64,000 bases of DNA from Leptoclinus maculatus (lineage: Eukaryota; Chordata; Actinopteri; Perciformes; Stichaeidae), in assembly GCA_032191485.1 (NCBI GenBank), contig JAVDOI010000010.1, forward strand, positions 22,528,277-22,592,276, in the 5' to 3' direction. The notes beneath the pieces are model-generated. The model saw only the letters and a list, made by a program, of their open reading frames with translations, had not been told where the DNA came from and searched no databases. A program made the translations under genes and the position numbers. This document shows, piece by piece, positions 55,700 to 64,000 of this stretch (positions are counted from its first letter, which is position 1; every line of letters begins with the position of its first letter).

Positions 55700-56835
55700 T
55701 CAATGAACAAAAACACAACATACAGGGAAATTACCACCTTTTACCTAGCATCAATGATAAGTAGAGTAAACTAGATCTGAATTAAATTTATTTTAAATTC
55801 TGTATTTAATATACAGTCCTAATGACAATTTATTACAAAGATTTGTGTTAATCTCTTAAAAGGATAAGTTGACTGCCTGCCACTTTAAATCAACTTTAAG
55901 AGTTTGCTGGATATGATGATTAAAGAGGAGAAATCTCTGAAGACGAGGCTCATAAGCATCATTCAAACCTGCAGGACAGAAATGGAGAACTCTATCTGGA
56001 ACTGCAGCTGCCTGTGTTTAAGGTAACGACGGCTTCAGTGCACACGTTGTGTTGCCACACCAGCAGAGTGAATACTGCTAATGATTGGGTCCGCCAAAAA
56101 ATGAATACAAACTACTGCATCTCCCAAACAAAAGCGCCTGTTTCCCGCTATAAGACTGTGGTGAAGCCTGACCGGAGTGGCTTCTGAAGTGGTAGGAGGC
56201 AGACACGAGAGACTTTGTTCCAATAACAAAAAGGTGTTTTATTTACAAAAGTGCCCTGCTACACGTGTAACCAAACAAATAAACAAACATTTAACTTAGC
56301 TTAACTAAATAAAATTCAACTCATCATAAAATAACATAATCACGTGCACACAGCTACACACTGATCTTCCTCTCCCCTGTTCAGTCAAAGTCATCTCCTT
56401 ATATTGAGCCTCCTATCAGCAGGATTTAGTTCCAGTAATTGGTGTGCAGGTGACACCAATTACTGACTCCCCCCTCCCAGACTTGGTCCGACCCAATGAC
56501 ATCATCCAGTGTACAAATAGAGGAAATAGCCGGGTGCCTCCCCCTTTAGTCTCTGGAACACATGGTGGGTATGGTAAACAAACAATTTATATGCATGGTT
56601 AGATATATAGATGAATGTAATATGGGGACAAATGGTGTGTTCTCACCCACTTTGTCACAAAGACCCACAAAGGAATTGCGCACGCCCGACAGCGCTATAG
56701 GAAATCCAGGGAATCCCCACTTACAATTCAGTGACGTCAACTATGACGTAGATTTACAAACAATTAACCACGAGCAGTAGCAATACTCAAACAATCCAAC
56801 AAAGCTACATACCCATTACCGCAAAATGGATCAAT
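55700..56835. other. No confirmed gene; possibly internal region of a retroelement
   Basis: 56180-56835 lies on the internal side of the primer-binding site described next, so it may be leader or gag-region remnant of that element, but no family motif is readable. 55700-56180 shows nothing. Confidence 0.35.
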
Positions 56836-57058
56836 ATCCTGGACGAGCCCCCAACTTGTCACGATCTGGCTCTGAAGCCAGGACAGTAATCAGGGAGACG
56901 CAGAAGCAATTTATTACATGTCACACAACACAACACAACACTTGGCATGGTGGAGAAGAACGAACCGCCTCGTTGCTCCACGGGGTGAAAAAAGAGCCCT
57001 TGTTGCCAGGAAGGCGGAGCCTTATAGTGGGAGCGCACCGGGCCCAGGTACTTAGGGC
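56836..57058 (-). mobile_element. 5' LTR end with tRNA-Pro-type primer-binding site
   Basis: On minus, LTR sequence with ACTATAAGGC (TATA-like, about 57021), TGTAATAAATTGC (polyadenylation signal, about 56915) and end ATCGTGACA is followed by TGGGGGCTCGTCCAGGAT (56853-56836). This differs by one base from the primer-binding sequence complementary to tRNA-Pro known from several retroelements. The upstream side of the LTR is replaced by a hAT end at 57059. No coding capacity was recognised; an old, inactive genomic copy. Confidence 0.6.
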
Positions 57059-57370
57059 AGGGGTTGGCAACCTTTACTATCCAAAGAGCCATTTTGCCCT
57101 ATTTTCCACTAAATAAAATTTGTCTGAAAAAAAAGCTATTTGATATCACAGCTTATAAAGTTTTATATATAGTTATATTAAATATACAAAATCTATAGTT
57201 TGTTGTATTTATGAATTTATAGAACAAGAATGAAGACAATTCTTGACTTTTTATTGCTATTTTCAGTGACAGTATCACCTCAAACTCCAAGACAAGAGGG
57301 TGTTCCCTTTGAAAGATTGTCCACTGTGCAAAAAATAAAATTTAAATAACCGTTATTTATTGCCATGTTA
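57059..57370. mobile_element. hAT (Charlie-like) end and AT-rich body
   Basis: Starts CAGGGGTTGGCAACCTTTAC with AAAGAGCCATTTTGCCC, a well-known hAT terminus. The right end and target duplication were not found. Confidence 0.55.
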
Positions 57371-57384
57371 TTTTTTATCAAAGC

Positions 57385-57610
57385 CTGAGGCCATGTCTAC
57401 ACTACTACGTTTCCATTTGAAAAATGCATATGTTTTGCTACGTTTACACTGAGTGTCCACACTATGCCGGAGTTTTCAAAGCACCGAAAACGGAGGAGTT
57501 TGAAAACGCTCCAGAGGATGGATAAGTTTGAAAACTGTGGTTTCCTCTTCGTGTGGACGGCGTAAACGCATACATTTGGAAACGATCACGTGTTCACTAC
57601 TTGATTGGTT
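57385..57610. repeat. MITE-like sequence (GGCCATGTCTACACTA...GTGTGGACGGCG)
   Basis: GAGGCCATGTCTACACTAC, TTTACACTGAGTGTCCACAC and TTCGTGTGGACGGCGTAAAC are degenerate repeats of ACACT/GTGGAC typical of a fish MITE. Boundaries uncertain. Confidence 0.4.
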
Positions 57611-57673
57611 CTTAGCAGTCATGACGTGTCCTTCCCTGTATCGTCCCTGATACATATATATATATATATATAT

Positions 57674-58935
57674 TAGGGGTGTAACGATACGCGTATTCGT
57701 ATTGAACCGTTCGGTACGAGGCTCACGGTTCGGTACGCATGAAGAACCGAACAATACGTTAATACTAGTGCATTTGGAAAATGCAGAAGCTTAAATTGTG
57801 GGAAATATTATGTTTTCGGTGGAGCCACTGTTCTCAAACTGGCAACACACATGACGTAACGGACAGCGTGCTCTCTGACACGCCCACCACCAAAGAAACA
57901 CTTCCTACTCCAGTCGGGCACTTTGCGCTGTGAGACACGCTACACGAAGCTAACGTTAGCTCGGTGCAACATGGCTAATAGACCAGGAATAAAAGATCCT
58001 CCAACGGCCTACAGGTCTGGTGTTTGGAGCCACTTTGGTTTCTCTGTGAACTATGAGGGCGATGGTGAGAGAGTGGTGGATAAAAAAACAACGCTATGTC
58101 GCATTTGCTACACGAGTGTCGGCTACATCAGTGGGAATATCTCAAACATGTTAACACATTTACGCCGACATCACCCCAGTGTGGCAAGTGGGTGGAACTA
58201 AACGAAAACCTGGAGCAGCACACGCGCTTCAAACTCTCCCCGAAGCATTTAAGCGGCTGTTCCCTGACGATGAGGGCTAAAGCGATCACCACGGCGGTTG
58301 GTACATGTATAGCCGCGAACACGAGACCCGACTCTGTAGTGTAAAACGCTTTATGAACCTGCTGAATGTTATTGAGCCCCGTTACACTACTCCTTCACGA
58401 GCCCATTTCAGACAAACCGTAATTCCCGCTTTGTACAAGAAAACAAAAGCACAAGTAGAGAATCACATGTCGAGGCACCCGCTGCTGCTCTGACAACGGA
58501 TGCCTGGACGTCGAGGGCTACACAACGCTACCTGACTGTAACACACATTACCTCACCACTGAATGAGATGAAGAGCCATGTTCACTCAGGTATATTTCCA
58601 TCATTGTTCATACTAAAATTATGATGGAGAAGATGTAAGTAACAATACTACATTAACGTTACATTTTTTAAGGAGCAGTTTTAGTTTTGTATGCTTATGT
58701 GTTGCTAAGAAGACACCCCAGAAGATGGGTCACTCAGGTATAGTTCCATCATTGTTCAAAGTCAAAGAATAGCTTTATGATGTTAGTTTTAATGAATATA
58801 TATATTTTAAAATCAAGTACGTTTCTCTGGCATTTATAGTTTTCTACTGTATTGAAAACGTACCGAAACGTACCGAACCGTGGCTCCACTGTATCGTACC
58901 GAACCGAACTGTGAATTTTGTGAACCGTTACACCC

Positions 58936-58938
<3 letters not shown>
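57674..58938 (+). mobile_element. TAGGGGTGTAACG hAT with BED-finger transposase remnant, 1.27 kb
   Basis: Ends TAGGGGTGTAACGATACG and AACCGTTACACCCCTA, inserted in an AT repeat (ATATATAT on both sides, compatible with an 8 bp duplication). It carries the 5' part of the transposase gene; the rest is deleted, leaving CCGAACCG-rich subterminal repeats. Single ends of the same family lie at 31930-32103 and 32570-32649. Confidence 0.85.
57971..58565 (+). pseudogene. hAT transposase N-terminus with BED zinc finger (ZBED-like)
   Basis: ATG 57971 begins MANRPGIKDPPTAYRSGVWS. The BED finger is TLCRICYTSVGY (C2) plus MLTHLRRHHP (H2). The frame then changes near 58190; the next frames give LEQHTRFKLSPKH, then MNLLNVIEPRYTTPSRAHFR (about 58360) and VIPALYKKTKAQVE, the segment before the hAT catalytic core. 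After about 58560 the transposase is deleted. Three frame changes or stops. Confidence 0.75.

Positions 58939-58995
<57 letters not shown>
58939..58995. repeat. (AT)n microsatellite
   Basis: Uninterrupted AT repeat of about 55 bases, the target of the hAT element on its left and abutting another hAT fragment on its right. Confidence 0.95.
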
Positions 58996-59000
<5 letters not shown>

Positions 59001-59380
59001 TTCAAAAGTAGTGTATTGCGCACTTTTATTTTAAAAGTACTGCTATATGAACAAAAGTGCAATAACATTTAGTTTGCAAACACTTTAAACAAATAAGGTG
59101 CTTTTTAACAGCAGTATTCCCTTTACACAGTAGCAGTTATATCTCTTGCACTATCTGTGCTCAGTGTGCTGACTTTATTTGAAACGTTCCACTGCTGTGC
59201 AACATGAATAAAATGTTTCGGCGCACGTTTCAGCAAAATGTCTGTCTTCTGTTTTCATGACAGTCAGAGCATGTGAATGCAGCTCTACTGTTCATCAATA
59301 TAATGCTGTAACTCCGAGGTGATGATGGTTACCCAGCGATGTCCAGTAGTCTCCAGTGAGAGCAACAGCTGGTGCACGTT
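58996..59380. repeat. Fragment of a TAGTGCTGGGC-type hAT
   Basis: AATTCAAAAGTAGTGTATTG ... TGGTTACCCAGCGAT matches 20020-20375. It holds the uninterrupted LTR target site CTTTACACAGTAGCAGTTAT. Confidence 0.8.
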
Positions 59381-59410
59381 GTAACGCCGTCGTTTTTGTA
59401 GTCCTCTCCT

Positions 59411-60180
59411 TTAATACAACTCGTGTCTTCTTCTTGTACCGGTGCGTCTTGTGATGATCTCCTCCGTCTCGGCCAGTGTTTCAGGTGTCAATATGCGGCC
59501 GAAGTGTCTCCTTGCCCAGTTGGATGCTATTTCAAAGGGGGCTTGCCACTCGAGTGTGTCTAATTTATACAGTTCACCTATTTCTTTTTCAAAGACCCGT
59601 TCATAGTGGTCACGGAGAATCACAAGTGTCATGTGTGCCCAGTTTTTGGCGTTACCTGCAATCAATTCTAATGTCTGTGCACTCGGTATTGCAGGTTTAA
59701 TCAACGTGGTTAATTGGTTCATCATCTTGTTGATAGACACTGGAGTTTTCTCAGTACTCACGTTTGAAAAGTGGTGAAAAGCCTTGATGATTCTATGTAA
59801 GATGTGGCATTTAAGGGTAAAGTCCGGATCAGCTGACCTGGGTTTATTGTCGTCTCGTTCCCTCTGTTCCGGTCGGTGACGTGTTGATGTTTGTTGATGG
59901 TCATCACCTCTGTTTCTCCTTGTGCCGATCTGTCGGCTGTGATTGTCTCTGCACCGGGGCTCACGTGCCCGCGGCGGTGATGTGCGCCTCCGGCTGTCGT
60001 CTCCATAGTCGAAGCAGCGCGGCGAGTTCCTTCTGTTGTGATGATCCCGATACCGGATTGGAGAATCCCGTCTGGTGGCCCTGTCCACTCTGCGTGGGGG
60101 ATCAGGTCTGTAGTCTGCGCTGGGTCCATTTCTGCAGTTTCGTGACGTACTGTAGCTGTCAAGTCAGTGTCTGCTACCAT
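59411..60180 (-). CDS. Unidentified GC-rich ORF: Arg-rich N-terminus, helical C-terminus
   Basis: The main minus frame runs without a stop from about 60160 to 59411 and overlaps an open frame with an ATG at 60180 (MVADTDLTATVRHETAEMDP). The likely protein begins in the ATG frame and, after a shift near 60090, continues RATRRDSPIRYRDHHNRRNS, RCFDYGDDSRRRTSPP and RHRPEQRERDDNKPR, an Arg/Asp/Ser-rich tract of about 90 residues. Then comes a compact helical-looking domain: LHRIIKAFHHFSNVSTEKTP, MMNQLTTLIKPAIPSAQTLE, NAKNWAHMTLVILRDHYERV, APFEIASNWARRHFGRIL. It stops at TAA with an overlapping ATTAAA signal. GC content is well above its neighbours. It lies between a hAT fragment and half a Harbinger element. 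I do not recognise the family; a gag/ORF1-like nucleic-acid-binding protein of a mobile element is a guess. Confidence 0.5.
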
Positions 60181-60198
60181 TATCGGGCGCGCGCCTTG

Positions 60199-60988
60199 AT
60201 AAGAATAGAGAGAATCACACACAATTTCTTTTCACTGCTTCAATTGATTGAATAATATACATACTGATCCGCCCATACACAGATTCACACACACATATTC
60301 AAACTCCTAGTTCTATATGGTAATCTACACATACATGTATATACACATATATAGTATGATACATAAGCGCATACAGTACATATATCCTCATAAGTATCTT
60401 AATTCGTATCAATTAGATACTCTTTGGGCTTGTTTTATCTACTTATTCTGAAAGAGTTGAGATGATTATTTTCGCTATAAGATCTCATTCGATGATGCAT
60501 TCCATTAAGCCTACTGCCGCACATTTAAAGAAATATATTCTGCTTGATTGGGGTGATGAGGCACTTAAAATTAGCCTATACATTTTCACAACACTTACGC
60601 ATTTAACTTATCAGCGATATTTTGCCACACTTCTTGTCGAGCCCTCGCAGCGGTGGCGGTGTTGGATTTTGCCATGATTATGGTCTTGACTTCCTCATAT
60701 GCTGTCATGATCGTCTCCTGCTCGCCAGCGGAGAAATAAGACGCTCTTTTTACTGTATTCACCATACTGTTAGAAAATCATGGTTTCGGTGATCGACGCT
60801 TCCCCCTTTTGACGTAAAACGGGCACGCCCAATTATCCTGATGACTGAGGTCTTAATTAACGAGATAGTTTGAGTGCTGATCATCCTTTGAGGAACCGAG
60901 ATAGCCTGCCTTCAATCATCTCGGTAATTTAAGCTGGCTAATAGGACATTTGATCGACTTAGTTGAGCGACGTACGAGGAATAGGGCC
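60199..60988. mobile_element. Right half of a second PIF/Harbinger copy
   Basis: Matches 3502-3830 and the right end of the 2691-5219 element (GATAAGAATAGAGAGAATCAC ... ACGTACGAGGAATAGGGCC). The left half, including the transposase, is replaced by the unidentified ORF region. It lacks the ~0.7 kb of extra sequence that copy 1 has between 3830 and 4840. Confidence 0.8.
60599..60708 (-). CDS. Harbinger Myb/SANT-like protein, first exon
   Basis: ATG 60708: MTAYEEVKTIIMAKSNTATA then ARARQEVWQNIADKLNA, ending at a clean donor GTAAGT (60598-60593). This is the start of the Myb-like DNA-binding protein that assists Harbinger transposase with end recognition. The Trp of VWQNIADKL is the first SANT helix core. 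The downstream exon is not identifiable, since the element is truncated about 400 bases further on. Confidence 0.7.
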
Positions 60989-61009
60989 CTGTATGTGCTG
61001 AAGGCCTCC

Positions 61010-61440
61010 TATTTGTTTCTCCATCTCCTGGAGTTTTTTTTTTCAATAAAACCTTCAGCCCCTCGTATGCCTCCAAGGACATGCTAAAAGGACAGCCTAA
61101 AATGGGGAAATGGGCAATATTACATTGACAAGAACGGTGACAAAGATACTGGCTTATGTGAGCTCACGTTGTTCTATACATTTGTGATCATTAAATAACT
61201 TTGCATTCCAATGAATCACGATCAAATAATGATCATTGGGGTCTATATATTTCAGTTAAATACATACTCTGTGTATCCAGGTCCTCCTATCTGCTGGATC
61301 TCTCTTTTCATACTTTTCAAAGATCCTGTAAGGTAATGGCAGGAATCCCATCCTCTCCTCGAAGTCAAGACAGCAGCATTTCTTTGTCAAAGACAAGTTT
61401 CTTCGTCTCGAGGGGGACTTTGGCTGCTGTAACGAAGTGA
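61010..61440 (-). pseudogene. Two unresolved exon-like pieces
   Basis: Minus strand after a TTACAG acceptor at about 61433: AKVPLETKKLVFDKEMLLS then, past a stop, LRGEDGIPAITLQ. Near 61085 MSLEAYEGLKVLLKKK and EMEKQIGGLQHIQ with a frame change at an A run. Both look protein-like and lie in a row, but I do not know the family, and stops interrupt the first. They may be remnants of one gene next to the Harbinger end. Confidence 0.25.
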
Positions 61441-61659
61441 TAATCTTGCATTTCTCAAACGTAAATGAAAACAAACTTCAATAAATGTTAATAACTGAAC
61501 ACTTTTTATTACTACTGAAGAACAATAGACAAAATTACAAAGGGTACAAAAGGGACTTAAATACACAGTATGACTGATAGTGTCAGACCAAAACAGTATT
61601 GGAACAGCAAAGATATAAAAATACACACAATAGATATAAAATGCAATTTAACCTTCTTA

Positions 61660-62669
61660 CCCCTAGTGCCCCATATATGGGGCGTTTCCAGTACTTTACT
61701 TAGACCATCGAACATATACTAATTATGAAACCGAAATATAATGATGTTGCATACCACGTAAAACTTCAGAACCTGAGTTAAAATAAGATTTAATCAATTT
61801 GTACATACTCCAAACACAACTCACTCAAAGCCTATTATAATTACTACAGTACCACATTCATATTTCGCCAGGATGTGTGCACACCCTGCACATATCCGGA
61901 CCAAGCAATCGAAGCTCGATGCTAACAAAGAAACTGAGATGGCAGAAAGCACGGCAACTACACACAGATGACGGACATATCCGTAACATCTCTCTCCGTC
62001 ATACTATCGCTGATATATGAGCAAATAGAATATATAAAAGACAGCAGACGAAAACCACCATTACGCACGCGACTACTTTACGCACAGCACCTGCACACCA
62101 CAGCTTGTTGTTGTATCATCGCGAGTTTTTTCACCGTTCATTTTGTTCATAACGGTTGTATTTGGATGTATTGAACACCATTAGTGATAAACAAGTGAAA
62201 TATGTAGTTTGGTACATGAGAAAAGTCAAATGGCACACATGGTGCCAAGATGTGCCAAAATGCACATTTTGGAAATCTCGCCTGAACTCTCTGTACTAAA
62301 ACCTCTCTCATTTTGTTGGGCTTTACTTTATCAAAGTCAAACTTTTGCAGAAAGACTGATCACATATTGTGCTATGATTTGAGAGATGTTTTAGGCTTGG
62401 ACCTGCATTCTTTCAAAGAAATAATATCAATAAAAGTGCTTTTTTTTCAGGCGAACCTGAACATTTTAAATTGAGCTGTGTGCCATCTTCATTTACTATA
62501 AACCAGTAACATATACACTGATATTTACACATCTGAGCAAAATCTCACAAGTGTTAGTGTTATTTATACCATCAAAATTATCCAAAAAGACCTTACAGTT
62601 AGAGATCTGTACTCTCTTTAGTATGGGTATGCTATTTTCGAGCAGAGGCCTCGAAATTAGGACTAGGGG
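61660..62669. mobile_element. piggyBac-like nonautonomous element, 1.0 kb, TTAA at one side
   Basis: Ends CCCCTAGTGCCCC and AATTAGGACTAGGGG, with TTAA immediately outside the right end (62670-62673) and CTTA at the mutated left side. The subterminal CATATATGGGGC is a short palindrome. The interior matches 49352-50708 in inverted orientation (CAGGCGAACCTGA, TAGTGATAAACAAGTGAAAT). No transposase gene seen. CCC...GGG ends and TTAA target point to the piggyBac superfamily. Confidence 0.65.
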
Positions 62670-62675
62670 TTAAAG

Positions 62676-63089
62676 GGTTTTAAGGTCCAAAGTCCATCAA
62701 CTTGCCAGGACCAACAGGGGCTGCAGCGTGTCATGGAAGGCCTCGTCCTTAAAATCAAACAGCGAAAAATAGAACTGTACAGAGACACTGGTGGGTTATT
62801 CTTATTATTGTATTGTTTTGAAATACAGCTTTTACGTGCCGCAGTAATTTGTGTCATGTTCACAGGAAGAGAAAAATTGTGATTTTGTATATTTGTAACA
62901 AATTTCTAGATGTATAAAAATACATAATAACAAAGACCGCAAGCCCAAACGCGACATTATTGCAAAGGAAAAGCGGAAACTGGAGGAAGCAATTGCAGCC
63001 TACAACGTCCTTGTGCCAGACAGAGAAGCTGTTGATACAGCAGATGCCGTTCTTAGTCAAGACTTCCCCATTTGGCCGTGGGATTCTGG
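62676..63089 (+). pseudogene. KDZ-type transposase C-terminal exons (candidate)
   Basis: Exon-like piece 1 (about 62680-62791): LQRVMEGLVLKIKQRKIELY then RDT, followed by a donor-like GTGGGT. Piece 2 (about 62928-63089): NNKDRKPKRDIIAKEKRKLE, EAIAAYNVLVPDREAVDTAD, AVLSQDFPIWPWDS, ending at a donor GTAAAT. The order K-rich helix, EKR-L...YN-L, DTADAVL, P-WPW is what I recall from the C-terminus of Kyakuja-Dileera-Zisupton (KDZ) transposases, which lie in a row of small exons in fish. The catalytic part is not in the window. Phases of the two pieces were not reconciled. A fragment. Confidence 0.45.
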
Positions 63090-63099
63090 TAAATGCACT

Positions 63100-63660
63100 T
63101 TTAACCCTCTGGGAACTAGGCCATTTTTTGGATTTTTTTATGTTTTCTTAAACTCACCTTTTAAGGCACTTTCATATATGCTACATAGACATGTCTTATA
63201 TCAAAATGTGCAGAACAATCTCAGCTATCTATATAATGAGGCACCAATTGTCCTAAGGCACTGTGCACTGTGCAATTTGGCCCTAAAGCTGAACAGTTGG
63301 AAGTCCAATTTTTTGAAATTCTTCAAATCTCTACTTTACTCATGTGGACAAACTGTTTTGGTGTTTGAAATTTTTTTTTTAAAGTCTTAGGTTCACACAA
63401 GTAGTGAAATATATGAATAAAATAGTAGATAGATGTATAATAAATGTCTCAAACCAAATTTTGTAATATCGTTTTTTGAGTAAGTGTAATTTACTCTCAC
63501 CTGTAGAGGGACTGTCACTTTACTTTGTTGTCTGGGCTGGTAGTGCAGGGCACCCTGGTAGTGCACTGCACCCTGGCAGCTGTGAATCCTCTCTGTAATA
63601 TTGAACAGTCATTACTAAGTAAAGTTCTCACTCCCTTTGTCCTTTCTTCCTCCACACACA
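63100..63660. other. No confirmed gene; imperfect 18 bp tandem near 63540
   Basis: GTAGTGCAGGGCACCCTG is followed directly by GTAGTGCACTGCACCCTG (63540-63576). Otherwise noncoding; the ORF at 63013-63390 extends from the KDZ-like exon through its donor and is not a separate gene. Confidence 0.5.
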
Positions 63661-63664
63661 CACA

Positions 63665-63705
63665 AGATAGATAGATAGATACTTTATTCATCCCCAGGGG
63701 GACGA
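63665..63705. repeat. GATA repeat with ACTTTATTCATCCCC tail
   Basis: Same motif as at 46072; resembles the terminal part of a fish LINE in reverse orientation. Confidence 0.5.
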
Positions 63706-64000
63706 GCTAACAAGCTACACGCTCGAGCTAACGGACGAGCTAACAAGCTACACGCTACACGCTCGAGCTAACGGACGAGCTAACAAGCTTACACGATGTA
63801 AACAACTCACCCAGTCCATAAGCTCGTCATAAGCATCATAGCTCGCTGTGTGTCACGCAGACTCCACTAACTGTGTGTTTACATGTCTGTAATCATAAAG
63901 CTACAGCTGTCTCAGAACGCTGCCGTTAGCAGACGTGCTAACTAACGAGCTAACAAGCTACACTACACGATGTAAACAGTCCGTCCCCCAGATCGTCACA
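63702..64000. repeat. GAGCTAAC-type minisatellite, continuing to the window edge
   Basis: Units of the form GACGAGCTAACAAGCTACAC and GCTCGAGCTAACG alternate at 63702-63800. ACGAGCTAACAAGCTACAC recurs at 63943 and CACGATGTAAACA at 63793 and 63966, so a larger ~170 bp unit may also repeat. Confidence 0.75.

Noticed and set aside
59881..60255. 124-codon Cys-rich plus ORF
   Set aside because: Antisense shadow of the GC-rich ORF on minus and crosses into the Harbinger copy.

Overview
This is a gene-poor, repeat-dense stretch of a ray-finned (teleost) fish genome. The evidence is the mix of transposon families: L2-type and L1-type LINEs, BEL/Pao and TG...CA LTR elements, PIF/Harbinger with HARBI1-like and Myb-like genes, several hAT families with BED fingers, Tc1, piggyBac-like TTAA elements, and fish multicopy gene families. 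AT-rich spacers and vertebrate-style GT-AG introns agree. I recognise no clear single-copy host gene, rRNA or tRNA. Assignments rest on reading the sequence and on memory of the families; no search was run.

Layout. 1-6 kb: a decayed unnamed transposon ORF on the minus strand, then BEL/Pao pol (0.9-2.6 kb) and its probable 3' LTR, split by a 2.5 kb Harbinger element with a CAG target duplication; a 106 bp palindromic element sits inside the Harbinger transposase. 6.9-7.5 kb: a 348 bp-offset direct duplication. 7.8-10.4 kb: an L2 LINE nested in an L1-like LINE. 11.5-13.3 kb: a hAT MITE and a solo LTR, both with exact target duplications. 15.7-24.4 kb: TAGTGCTGGGC-type hAT elements, an 0.8 kb LTR family (copies A-G across the window), Tc1, and a 2.2 kb non-coding element inserted in LTR B. 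24.5-35 kb: a piggyBac-like exon, LTR copies C-E with minus-strand integrase tails, and LINE and hAT ends.

35.2-41.5 kb is the most informative block: a BED/hAT transposase lies between two inverted copies (F, G) of the 0.8 kb LTR. The 8 bp target duplication of the hAT and the 4 bp target duplication of LTR G are both split and wrongly oriented now, but both become correct if the interval between the two LTRs is flipped once. 42-43.4 kb: a decayed spliced gene of an uncharacterised fish family, surrounded by repeats of a TGTCCACCCTGTCA motif. 44-51.5 kb: a hAT MITE, LINE tails, and one of two diverged piggyBac-like copies.

52-55.7 kb: a GTF2IRD2-like hAT that lies in an integrase-like exon and itself holds a compact six-exon gene resembling the amino-terminal half of the G2E3-like fish family. 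56.8-61 kb: an LTR with a tRNA-Pro-type primer site, a BED/hAT element, an unidentified GC-rich arginine-rich ORF, and the right half of a second Harbinger copy. 61-64 kb: the second piggyBac-like copy, exons resembling the C-terminus of a KDZ-type transposase, and a minisatellite at the edge. Nearly every coding region is broken by frameshifts, stops or insertions; the genes do not form a pathway, they record rounds of nested insertion.
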